From: an uncultured bacterium
Lineage (GTDB): Bacteria > Verrucomicrobiota > Lentisphaeria > Oligosphaerales > Oligosphaeraceae
DNA: 64,000 nt
Reading direction: 5' to 3'
Assembly (NCBI GenBank): GCA_902776645.1
Contig: CACYQT010000004.1
Coordinates: 140,972 to 204,971, forward strand
Shown: positions 8,479-15,947 of the stretch, piece by piece
How the letters are laid out: every line of letters starts with the position of its first letter
How positions within the stretch are numbered: position 1 is the stretch's first letter
Made by a program: the position numbers and the translations under genes
Notes under the pieces: generated by a model
Database searches by the model: none
Told to the model about the DNA's origin: nothing
The model's input: the letters and a program-made list of their open reading frames with translations, nothing else

Positions 8479-8654
8479 CGCGAAGCGCATCGAAACCGCC
8501 GAGCAGACGGAGGCCATCCAAATACATCATCACTAAAGATTTATTTTCAGCAAACAAACTCTTCAGCACCATGGCCGACGTCTGCGAGGCTTCTGTTCTT
8601 TCCGTGTGTTCTGTGGACTGAATTTTCGTGTCTTTTCGTGCCTTTCGTGGTTCT
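8479..8654. repeat. Dispersed intergenic element, copy 2 of 3
   Basis: The best-preserved copy. Left arm GCCGAGCAGACGGAGGCCA (8499-8517) and right arm TGGCCGACGTCTGCGAGGC (8572-8590) pair as 5 bp, a tandem G-A mismatch, 7 bp, a second tandem G-A mismatch, then 3 bp. The tail from about 8593 to 8654 is made of TTCCGTGTG, TTTTCGTG and TTTCGTGG blocks. It fills most of the 336 bp between two same-strand genes (8412 and 8749). Confidence 0.9.
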
Positions 8655-8748
8655 AAAACAGCGGAATTGTTTGCATCCTCCCGTTTATAAATTATGGTAA
8701 GTAGTTTGTGTTTTTCACCATCAACATTTTCCATAAAAAGGCATCATC

Positions 8749-10407
8749 ATGGAAAGCATTCCTTCAAAAACACTCGCATGGCGCCTCTACGGCGCAGGTC
8801 TTGAAAATTTCGGCAATCAGGACGCTCCGGACAATATCGACATCCGTCCGCTGAAGGACGATGAAATTCTCACGAAAGTCGAAGCCATCGGCCTCTGCTT
8901 CTCCGACATCAAAATCATCCGTCTCGGCGGCAACCACTTGAAACTGTGGGAGAAAGACCTCAAGAACCACCCGCTGATCATCGGCCATGAAGCCATTCTC
9001 ACCATCCTCAAGAAAGGCCCGGGCGTTCCCGCCGAATTCGAAGTCGGCAAACGCTATCTCGTCCAGCCGGACATCTATATCAAAGGTCGTTGCTGCGCAT
9101 ATGGTTACGGCATGGACGGCGGCTTGACGCAGTATTCCATCATCGACCACCGCGTGTGGCGCAGCGAAGACGGCGGCAGCTACCTTCTCGAATGCCCCGA
9201 AAACCTGCCCTCCGCCTCCGCCGCCCTCATGGAGCCGTGGACCTGCGTCCGCGCCGCCTATCACATTCCGCATCGCACGACGCCGGTTGACGGTGGTGCC
9301 CTGCTTCTTGTCACACAGCCCGGCAACACAAAGACTTACAAACTCGGCAAGCTCTACGCGGGCCAAAGCAAAGTCGTCGCCCTCAACTTCTCGGACGCCG
9401 CCGTCGCGGCCTTTGAGAAGGAACTCGGCAAGCCTGTCGTCAAGGCGACCACCCTGCCGAAGGACGAACTGTTCGACGACATCGTCTACGTCGATCTGAA
9501 GGACAAACAACTCGGCGAAGAGGCCCAATTGCTCGCCGCCGACAAGGCCATCATCAATTTCATCGGCGACTGCGGCAACGATGAATGGCGCATCGACGTC
9601 GGCGCCCTCCACTACAAGCGCCGCTGGTATCAAGGCGCGCCAACTGGCGATCTGGACGCGGGTTACGCCACGCCTCGCCGCAACGACCTCCTGAAGGGCG
9701 GCGCGGCCTGGTTCCCCGGCGGCGCAGGCGCCATGGGCCAGATGCACGTCGAACTCGCCATCATCTCCAAAAACGCCCCCTCCAAGATTCTCGTCACCGA
9801 CATCGACGACGCGCGTATCGAGCATCTCCGTAACAAACTCGCCTCCCGCGCCGCCGAACGCAACATCGAATTCAAACTCGTCAACCCGAACAAGATCTCC
9901 GAAGACGAACTCCACAAGCTCGCCAAGGAATTCGCGCCCAACGGTTTCTCCGACATCATCATCCTCGTGCCCTCCGCGGCCGTCATCGACCAGGCCATGC
10001 CGCATCTCGCGGACGGCGGTCTCATGAACGTCTTCGCGGGCATCCCCGCCGGCGAAGCCTCCCCGATTCCCGTCAACCGCCTCATCAACAAGGGGTTGCG
10101 TTTCACGGGTTCCTCCGGCAGCACGACGCAGGACATGATCGACTCCCTCCGCCTCGCCGCCGAACACGAGTTCGAGCCGCAGAGCGCCATGGCCGCCATC
10201 GCGGGTTTCAACGCCGTCAAGGAAGGCCTGACCGCCGTCTCGCAGGGCAAGTTCCCCGGCAAGGTCGTCATCCTGCCGGCCTGTGTCGACATGCCGCTGA
10301 TGCCGTTGGACAAAAAGCATCTGCCGGCGGAAGTCGTCGCCACGCTGGACAAGTACGGCCAGTACACGATGGAGACGGAAAAACTCCTCCACAAGATGTG
10401 GAAGTAA
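8749..10407 (+). CDS. Zinc-dependent MDR dehydrogenase (sorbose-1-phosphate reductase-like), extended
   Basis: A 552-residue medium-chain dehydrogenase. The GroES-like catalytic half has the zinc ligands Cys50 (GLCFSD) and His80-Glu81 (IIGHEA), with Glu near 160 (LMEPWTC). A standard Rossmann nucleotide-binding motif, GGAGAMGQMHVE, appears only at about residue 323. Between the two halves lie about 130 extra residues starting GALLLVTQPGNTKTYKLGKL, which read like a first, degenerate Rossmann strand-helix unit. Ordinary members are 350-410 residues, so this is a long variant. Closest in style are L-sorbose-1-phosphate reductase and other sugar-phosphate/polyol dehydrogenases (NAD(P)-linked oxidation or reduction of a sugar phosphate). 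The four-cysteine structural-zinc lobe is not evident. A strong terminator follows the stop codon. Confidence 0.8.
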   Translation: MESIPSKTLAWRLYGAGLENFGNQDAPDNIDIRPLKDDEILTKVEAIGLCFSDIKIIRLGGNHLKLWEKDLKNHPLIIGHEAILTILKKGPGVPAEFEVGKRYLVQPDIYIKGRCCAYGYGMDGGLTQYSIIDHRVWRSEDGGSYLLECPENLPSASAALMEPWTCVRAAYHIPHRTTPVDGGALLLVTQPGNTKTYKLGKLYAGQSKVVALNFSDAAVAAFEKELGKPVVKATTLPKDELFDDIVYVDLKDKQLGEEAQLLAADKAIINFIGDCGNDEWRIDVGALHYKRRWYQGAPTGDLDAGYATPRRNDLLKGGAAWFPGGAGAMGQMHVELAIISKNAPSKILVTDIDDARIEHLRNKLASRAAERNIEFKLVNPNKISEDELHKLAKEFAPNGFSDIIILVPSAAVIDQAMPHLADGGLMNVFAGIPAGEASPIPVNRLINKGLRFTGSSGSTTQDMIDSLRLAAEHEFEPQSAMAAIAGFNAVKEGLTAVSQGKFPGKVVILPACVDMPLMPLDKKHLPAEVVATLDKYGQYTMETEKLLHKMWK

Positions 10408-10429
10408 AAATATTTCCGTGAGATTATGC

Positions 10430-10463
10430 GAGCGGCGCCTCCATGGGGGCGCCGCTCTTTTTT
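10430..10463 (+). terminator. Rho-independent terminator
   Basis: The perfect 10-bp stem GAGCGGCGCC / GGCGCCGCTC with an 8-nt loop is followed by TTTTTT. It lies 22 bp after the stop of the zinc dehydrogenase. Confidence 0.92.
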
Positions 10464-10466
10464 ATA

Positions 10467-10541
10467 ACTAGCTAGGCTTCTAGGCTTCTAGAATTCTAGA
10501 TTTCTAGTCTTCTAGACTCCTATAAATCTAGCCGCTAGACT
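10467..10541. repeat. CTAG-rich degenerate octamer array, copy 1
   Basis: Nine CTAG tetranucleotides occur in about 75 bp, mostly as TCTAGNNT units spaced about 8 bp apart, directly after the terminator. CTAG is usually among the rarest tetramers in bacteria, so this density is notable. A regular version lies at 19713-19810 and a two-unit version at 58961-58980. Confidence 0.8.
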
Positions 10542-10603
10542 TGAAAAGAGACTTGTTACATTAAATATTATTACCAAAAAACTTTGCCACCCATTTCCAC
10601 ACC

Positions 10604-12379
10604 ATGAACAGGAAGCAATTCATGAGCATCATGCTGAACATCTGCTGTCTCGCCGTCGCCGCCGAGGCGGCGGACGACAACGTCCCGTTGACCAACGACC
10701 TCTTCTGGAATGAAATCTTCGCGCCGACGGTTGTCGCCGTCCCACCGCGCTACGCCGTACGCGATTTGTGTCTCACGGCCGACGGCAAAATCCGCCACTA
10801 CGGCGCCCAATGGCTCGGCGGCAAGATGCGCGGCGTCTATATCGAATCGGACGACAACGGCCTCAACTGGAAGAAAAGCCTCTGGATGCCCGGCGACCGC
10901 GGCGCCATGGTCAAATGCCCATGGGCGGATTACTGGCTGACGCTTACGCGCGGCAAAACCGTCGAATGCTATAAGAACACGAAAGGCCCGGGCTTCCCCG
11001 CCGAACGAATTCCTGTTCCCATCACGGATTCGGAGCCGCGGCAGCCGATCCCGCTTGTCAGCCGCAAACGGTGGATCAGCCCCGTCAGCGACGTCGCCTG
11101 CAAAGGAACGTGCTATCAGGCCGCCGTCTGCTATTCTGACGACGACGGCAAGACATGGACGCACGTTTCCGTCCCGCAGACGCCCGATGTCCCGCGTCAG
11201 TTCGCCTGCGACAAACGGCCCCACTGGTTCAACAACGGCTGCGAGCCGTCCATCGCGGAACTTTCCGACGGCACGCTGCTGATGGCGTTGCGCACATCCG
11301 GCGAACACGCCGCCTTCTCCCGTTCGACGGACGGCGGCGAAACATGGTCCGTCCCGCAACCGCTACAAGGCTTCTGGCAGGCCAACACGATGCCGCTTCT
11401 CTTTAAATTGAAGGACGGACGGCTTCTTTTCATTTGGAACAACACGGCCATGCTGCCGACGCGTGATCCAGCAGAGACGCCGGAACTCTCGTCAACGGAA
11501 CTGGATGGGACGTGGGAGGCCGTCTTCACGAACCGCGACGCACTCCATGCCGCCATTTCGGAAGACGATGGCAAGACATGGAAAGGCTTCCGCGAAATCA
11601 TCCTGAACAGCATCCGCAACGACGCGGATTATCGTGAGTTAGGCGATCATGAACACGACAAGAGCGTTCACCAGACGCAGGCGTTGGAACTGCCAAATGG
11701 CAAAATCATGCTCGCTCTTGGCCAAAACGCCGCCTCCCGCCGTATCGTCGTTTTCGATCCCGCATGGCTTTACGAAACATCCCGCACGGAGAATTTCCAA
11801 CATGGGCTCTATGCGATTTCGCATCATCTTTATGTGAAATCGCTCAGCGGCGGAAATCGCGGCTGGGCAGGACATTGCGCATGGAATCGCGTGCCCGGCG
11901 CCGTCATGGCCCGCGAGCCTGAAACAGCCCGCGCCACGAAACGCGAAGCATTATGGCTCTGCCGCATCAACGACCCGCGCCTCGTCAGCACCCGTTCAGG
12001 CATCGTCTGGAACTTCCCCGCCGCCGCGAAAGGCGTCGTTGAAATCGACTGCCGCATCGACGGCGACGGCTTCCAGATCGCGTTGCAGGACCATTGGAGC
12101 AATCCGTGCGACGAATATCTCGCGCCGCGAAGCTATCTGGTCGTTCCGATCACGGCGGCAAACATCGGCGGCGCAAGCCGTTGGGCGACTGTCCGTCTCG
12201 AATGGGACTGCGCCGCGAAACGCGCCGTCGTCACCTGCGGCGACGCCGTCCGCGAACTCGCGATGAACACGGCGGCGTTCTCCGCCTTCGGCCCCTCATA
12301 CCTTCATATCCAGACACTTGCGGAAAAGGAAGACCTCAAAGGGACGTATTTCCGCGAACTGCGTTTCAACGCGAAATAG
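10604..12379 (+). CDS. Exported BNR/Asp-box protein (sialidase-fold exo-glycosidase candidate)
   Basis: 591 residues with a short cleavable signal peptide (MNRKQFMSIMLNICCLAVAA, cut near AEA). Four Asp boxes mark a six-bladed propeller of the sialidase superfamily: SDDNGLNW (about 82), SDDDGKTW (about 179), STDGGETW (about 241) and SEDDGKTW (about 320). The C-terminal 120 residues (from about GVVEIDCRIDGDGFQI) look like a separate beta-sandwich, perhaps carbohydrate-binding. No N-terminal FRIP motif is seen, so true sialidase activity is not assured; other exo-glycosidases and lyases share the fold. It probably acts in the periplasm or outside the cell. Its 3' end overlaps the convergent N-acetyltransferase gene by 14 bp. 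Confidence 0.8.
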   Translation: MNRKQFMSIMLNICCLAVAAEAADDNVPLTNDLFWNEIFAPTVVAVPPRYAVRDLCLTADGKIRHYGAQWLGGKMRGVYIESDDNGLNWKKSLWMPGDRGAMVKCPWADYWLTLTRGKTVECYKNTKGPGFPAERIPVPITDSEPRQPIPLVSRKRWISPVSDVACKGTCYQAAVCYSDDDGKTWTHVSVPQTPDVPRQFACDKRPHWFNNGCEPSIAELSDGTLLMALRTSGEHAAFSRSTDGGETWSVPQPLQGFWQANTMPLLFKLKDGRLLFIWNNTAMLPTRDPAETPELSSTELDGTWEAVFTNRDALHAAISEDDGKTWKGFREIILNSIRNDADYRELGDHEHDKSVHQTQALELPNGKIMLALGQNAASRRIVVFDPAWLYETSRTENFQHGLYAISHHLYVKSLSGGNRGWAGHCAWNRVPGAVMAREPETARATKREALWLCRINDPRLVSTRSGIVWNFPAAAKGVVEIDCRIDGDGFQIALQDHWSNPCDEYLAPRSYLVVPITAANIGGASRWATVRLEWDCAAKRAVVTCGDAVRELAMNTAAFSAFGPSYLHIQTLAEKEDLKGTYFRELRFNAK

Positions 12380-13181
12380 CCGCCGGATCGTAATGGATTC
12401 CGAAATACGTCGACAAGGCGTCCAGAAGCTGTTCCTTTCCGAACAGGAACGTTCTTCTGGACGTTCCGTCCGCCAATGACTCGCTCAATTCGGGCAGAAT
12501 CATGCCCGTCTCCTGATTCACGACGGACGCGATGCTGTTCCGCCCGTACTCCGTCGGCACATGGACCATCAGCTTGCCCGTGAACGGCGAATCCGGATGA
12601 TGCGCGCACCAGTAATGCGCGTACATGAAGTCGATGGATTGCTGCGGCGCTTCGTCAAACGAGAAGTAGTTGCGGCTGACGGCGCCGTTCACGACTTGAA
12701 TGATCTTCCCGTGCACGGGATCCGCGACGATGCGATACATCCGCCCGCTGAGCTCCTGCGTCTCGTCCAAGACGCATTTGAACGGCACGAGCGGCGCCTG
12801 GCAGCCGATTCCGACGTCCGAGATGAATTCGCCTTCCGGCAGAAACACCTTGATGACGCGATGCCGCCGCAGCGGCACCGTCAGCGGCTCGCCGAAAAGC
12901 CACCGTCCGAAATATTCCTCCGTCCTGTAGCCCAGCTGCTTCAACAGCCAGCCGTACAGTCCGTTCAGTTCAAAGCAGTATCCGCCACGCCGCCTGTTGA
13001 CGATCTTGTCATAGACCTCCTCGACAGCCAGCGTGAACTCGTGCCCGTAGTAGATATCGAGATTCTCATACGGGACATGGGTGAAATGCGCCTTCTGCAG
13101 GGCGAGAAGATTCTCCAGAGTCGGCTCCGTGCCGCCTGAATATTCGATTCTCTCCAGATACCGCTTGACCTTTTCTTCCAT
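12366..13181 (-). CDS. nat: Arylamine N-acetyltransferase
   Basis: 271 residues with the complete catalytic triad of the NAT family: Cys69 in RRRGGYCFE, His107 in RRHRVIKV and Asp122 in SDVGIG. These even fall at the canonical residue numbers. NATs transfer acetyl from acetyl-CoA to aromatic amines and hydrazines by a ping-pong mechanism; relatives acylate amino groups in natural products. AAAGGA 7 nt upstream supports the start. It lies 21 bp downstream of the DegT-family aminotransferase on the same strand, so the two are probably one transcript. An amino group installed by the aminotransferase could be acetylated by this enzyme; that link is inference. Confidence 0.92.
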   Translation of the reverse strand: MEEKVKRYLERIEYSGGTEPTLENLLALQKAHFTHVPYENLDIYYGHEFTLAVEEVYDKIVNRRRGGYCFELNGLYGWLLKQLGYRTEEYFGRWLFGEPLTVPLRRHRVIKVFLPEGEFISDVGIGCQAPLVPFKCVLDETQELSGRMYRIVADPVHGKIIQVVNGAVSRNYFSFDEAPQQSIDFMYAHYWCAHHPDSPFTGKLMVHVPTEYGRNSIASVVNQETGMILPELSESLADGTSRRTFLFGKEQLLDALSTYFGIHYDPAAISR

Positions 13182-13202
13182 CGGTTTTCCTTTTGCTGGC
13201 GT

Positions 13203-14447
13203 TTATTTTGCGAATGCGGCGTCCACCTTCTGGAAGGCGCGCATGATCTTCGCGCAGTCGTCGTCGCTGAAGTTTTCCTGCATCATCAGCAGGAAATTCG
13301 CGTCCAAGGCGGCCTCCGCGTTCGGGCAGGGATAGGCGGCGAAGCGGTCGCCCTTGTACTGCGGCGCGTTCCACGGGAATTGCTCGGCGCGATTCACAAA
13401 CCACTGGTGGCAGGGCGGATAACCCGCATGGTAGTCGCCGGCGACCGGCAGGCCTTCGGCGGCCAGCGCCTTCACGAATACATCCTTCGTGCAGGTCGCC
13501 TTTTCCGGATGGAACTGGCAGACCAGCCGCCAGTAGCAGCATTCGAAGCCGGGCTTCAACTGCGTCTGCTGGAAGGTGAGGCACTTCAAATCATACAGGC
13601 CGTGGGTCTTAAGCCATTCCACGGCCTTCTGGCGGCCCGCCGAGAAATACGGCAGCTTCTTCAGCTGGGCGCGCGCGATCGCCGCATGGATTTCGTCCAT
13701 GTTGAAGTTCAGGGAGACTTCGACGGACGACGACGCCTGCACGCCGAACGGCTTGCCGCGGTCCGCGCAACGGCGCACTTTCCAATACATCTTCTCGTCC
13801 TTCGTGAAGACGGCCGCGCCCTGCCCGCCTGCGCACATATGCTTGCCGGACATCATCGAAAACGCCGCGACGGTTCCGAACGTGCCGACGTTCTGGCCGT
13901 TGATTTTCGCCGCATGGGACTGCGCGCAGTCCTCCACCACCGGAAGATGGTGTTTTTCAGCGACTTTCATGATGGCGGGCATGTCCGCAGGCTCGCCCAT
14001 GATGTGCGCGATCACGATGGCGGACGTCCGCTCCGTGATGCGCGCCTCGATCTGTTCTGGCCCGATGTTGAACGAGCCGGGCACCGTGTCGACGGGAATC
14101 GGAATGCAGTTGTTCATGACGATCGGCATGACGCCGCCGTTGTCCGTGATGCAGCCGAACAGGACTTCGGAGAACGGCGGCAGATCCAACGCCCGCAACG
14201 CCACGAAAACGGAATTCGTGCCGGAATTCACGCCGTCCGCGTAGCCGCCGCCAAGATATTCCGCAAACTCCTTGCAGAATGCCTCTTCCTGCTTGCCATG
14301 GTACGTCGGGGCGTTACCGGAGGCGATCATCTCGTCGAACAGCGCGTCAACCGCCGCCTTCTCTTCCTTGCCCATGTGCCCACGCGGAGGAAGTCCCGCC
14401 GCCGCAGGCGTGCCGCCGTTCATCGCCAATTCCTTCAATTTTTCCAT
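13203..14447 (-). CDS. DegT/DnrJ/EryC1/StrS-family PLP aminotransferase
   Basis: About 414 residues, typical for the family. NSGTNSVFVAL is the N-terminal PLP-phosphate loop, VVEDCAQSHAAKINGQ contains the Asp that contacts the PLP ring nitrogen, and FSMMSGKHMCAGGQGA contains the Schiff-base Lys. Members transaminate nucleotide-linked keto-sugars to amino sugars, or act on cyclitols; the N-terminal MNGGTP is typical of the AHBA/StrS-like branch. The start at 14447 is chosen because AGGAAG lies 7 nt upstream of it, but only 1 nt from the alternative ATG at 14453. A minus-strand TATATTATGG at 14568-14578 may be the promoter -10. It is followed closely by the N-acetyltransferase gene. Confidence 0.88.
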   Translation of the reverse strand: MEKLKELAMNGGTPAAAGLPPRGHMGKEEKAAVDALFDEMIASGNAPTYHGKQEEAFCKEFAEYLGGGYADGVNSGTNSVFVALRALDLPPFSEVLFGCITDNGGVMPIVMNNCIPIPVDTVPGSFNIGPEQIEARITERTSAIVIAHIMGEPADMPAIMKVAEKHHLPVVEDCAQSHAAKINGQNVGTFGTVAAFSMMSGKHMCAGGQGAAVFTKDEKMYWKVRRCADRGKPFGVQASSSVEVSLNFNMDEIHAAIARAQLKKLPYFSAGRQKAVEWLKTHGLYDLKCLTFQQTQLKPGFECCYWRLVCQFHPEKATCTKDVFVKALAAEGLPVAGDYHAGYPPCHQWFVNRAEQFPWNAPQYKGDRFAAYPCPNAEAALDANFLLMMQENFSDDDCAKIMRAFQKVDAAFAK

Positions 14448-14489
14448 TGCCATGCTTCCTGTTGTCTCAAAAGCCTGTTTTATGGTGTG

Positions 14490-14536
14490 CCGGCGGCGTC
14501 TCCGCCGTCGGATGCGAAGGCGGGACGCCTCCGCGA
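14490..14536. repeat. GRGAC-loop hairpin pair
   Basis: Two adjacent imperfect hairpins: CGGCGGCG-TCTC-CGCCGTCG and GCGAAGGC-GGGAC-GCCTCCGC. They belong to a hairpin family that also occurs at 55487-55624 and 60485-60656, where the arms differ but the GAGAC/GGGAC centre (or its complement GTCTC/GTCCC) is kept. This pair sits in the 238 bp between divergent genes, just upstream of the aminotransferase. Confidence 0.6.
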
Positions 14537-14685
14537 CTTTTTATCTGAACAAATCAATGTTTTCTTACCATAATATACGTCATATTTCCATTTTATGCTG
14601 TATAGTATTGATTGTTTTCGCTTTTTTATCCATGAAAAACCGCCTTCGGCGCGTTTTTCGGCCAAAAATCACCCTTTTTACCAAT

Positions 14686-15324
14686 ATGATTCATTCCTTC
14701 GACATATTCGACACGGTCATCGGACGGCGCGTCCAGAAGCCAGTGGACATCTTCAGCCTCGTATCTACACGGCTGCTGGCGGAGCATCCGGAAGTGCAGC
14801 ATGGCGTCGCGGAGAATTTCCATGACCTGCGCCGCAAGGCGGAAGCAGACGCTCGGAAAGCCTCTTCCGCGGAGGACATCAATTTCGACGACATCTATGA
14901 CCAGTTGGCCCAAACATGCTCCCTTTCAAAAACGCAGCGAGATTTCCTCCAGATGTTCGAGTTCCGTCTCGAACTGGAAAACACGCGCCCCATCCGCGCC
15001 AACGACCAAATGGTCCACGATCTTCTCGCGAAAGGCGAACGCGTTATCCTCATCTCCGACATGTATCTGCAATCCAAATACATCAAGCAGCTTCTGGCGA
15101 AGACGTCGCCCGTCTTCGCGGAACTGCCGCTGTACGTCTCCAACGAATGCGGACTCATGAAACAGACAGGCTCGCTTTTCAAATATGTTCTCAAACAAGA
15201 GAACATCCGCCCGGAGGAACTCATCCATCGCGGCGACAATCCCGTCGCCGACCTTGAAATGCCACGCTCGCTCGGCATCCTCACGGATTTCTACGACCGT
15301 TCCGTCCCGTCCCATTGGGATTGA
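14686..15324 (+). CDS. HAD-superfamily hydrolase
   Basis: About 212 residues. FDIFDTVIGR at the extreme N-terminus is HAD motif I (nucleophile Asp and general acid Asp), LISDMYL is motif II, and GDNPVADLE near the C-terminus is motif IV. A large helical cap lies between motifs I and II. The FDxFDT form is typical of HAD proteins linked to surface-polysaccharide loci. They are phosphatases; the substrate here is unknown. The ATG at 14686 is preferred because motif I normally begins within the first ten residues, although the reading frame is open far upstream. No strong Shine-Dalgarno site is seen. The next gene follows after 30 bp on the same strand. Confidence 0.8.
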   Translation: MIHSFDIFDTVIGRRVQKPVDIFSLVSTRLLAEHPEVQHGVAENFHDLRRKAEADARKASSAEDINFDDIYDQLAQTCSLSKTQRDFLQMFEFRLELENTRPIRANDQMVHDLLAKGERVILISDMYLQSKYIKQLLAKTSPVFAELPLYVSNECGLMKQTGSLFKYVLKQENIRPEELIHRGDNPVADLEMPRSLGILTDFYDRSVPSHWD

Positions 15325-15354
15325 TTTTTCCGTTTTTCATCCAAAGGCATCCAC

Positions 15355-15903
15355 ATGGCTAACCTTCCATTAAAACCAGACTACACCATCGACGACCTTT
15401 CGAAAATCGGCATCACCCGTTACGGCTTCATCAAGACGACCGACATCGTCTTCGATCCGCAAGCCCTGAAGCTCTGCGCAAGCAACGCATGCCGGAAATA
15501 CGGCAAATTCTGGACCTGCTCGCCTGGCAGCGGTCCGCTGGAGCAGTCCAAGGCGACCTGCCTCTCCTATTCCGACGCGCTCGTCTTCTGCTCCGTCTAT
15601 GAACTGGAAGATTCCTACGACGTCGAAGGGATGGCCCGCGGCGGCACGGAATTCCGCAACGTCTGCGACCGTTTCTACGATTTGCTGACGCCGCCCTTCA
15701 AGCTCCTCTCCACCGGCGGCTGCCATCTCTGCAAGACCTGCACCTATCCGGATGCGCCATGCCGTTTTCCGGACCGCATGTCGCCGTCCATCTCCAGCTA
15801 CGGCATCATCGCCGCCAATCTCGCGGAATCCGCCGGAATGCCATACATCAACGGCGAAAACACCGTCACCTATTTCGGCCTGCTCTGCTTCGGCAAGGCT
15901 TGA
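15355..15903 (+). CDS. DUF2284 family predicted metal-binding protein
   Basis: 182 residues. Cysteine-rich segments CASNACRKYGKFWTCSPGSG (about 40-60) and GGCHLCKTCTYPDAPCRFPD (about 121-140), followed by MSPSISSYGI, match the DUF2284 pattern. This family is believed to bind an iron-sulfur cluster or metal and is frequent in anaerobes; its function is unknown. AAAGG about 8 nt upstream supports the start. It may be co-transcribed with the HAD gene. Confidence 0.85.
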   Translation: MANLPLKPDYTIDDLSKIGITRYGFIKTTDIVFDPQALKLCASNACRKYGKFWTCSPGSGPLEQSKATCLSYSDALVFCSVYELEDSYDVEGMARGGTEFRNVCDRFYDLLTPPFKLLSTGGCHLCKTCTYPDAPCRFPDRMSPSISSYGIIAANLAESAGMPYINGENTVTYFGLLCFGKA

Positions 15904-15910
15904 CGGCCAC

Positions 15911-15939
15911 TTTGTCTCTTTCGTCCTTTTTGTCCCTTC
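15911..15939. repeat. Pyrimidine-rich direct repeat, upstream copy flanking mscS
   Basis: TTTGTCTCTTTCGTCCTTTT followed by TGTCCCTTC, built of degenerate 9-10 bp (T)TTTYGTCYC units. A matching stretch in the same orientation lies at 17211-17249, immediately after the MscS gene. Confidence 0.7.
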
Positions 15940-15947
15940 ACTGAAAA

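Noticed and set aside
8764..10392. 542-codon open frame on the minus strand
   Set aside because: It lies wholly opposite the zinc dehydrogenase, whose motifs are intact. Long antisense frames are a by-product of the GC-rich codon pattern; the translation is low-complexity (Val, Gly, Asp rich).
10604..12379. Definite sialidase
   Set aside because: Asp boxes show the fold, but the FRIP motif and arginine triad could not be identified, so only the fold is claimed.
13380..14573. 397-codon open frame on the plus strand
   Set aside because: It is antisense to the DegT-family aminotransferase, which has the PLP lysine and a good ribosome site.
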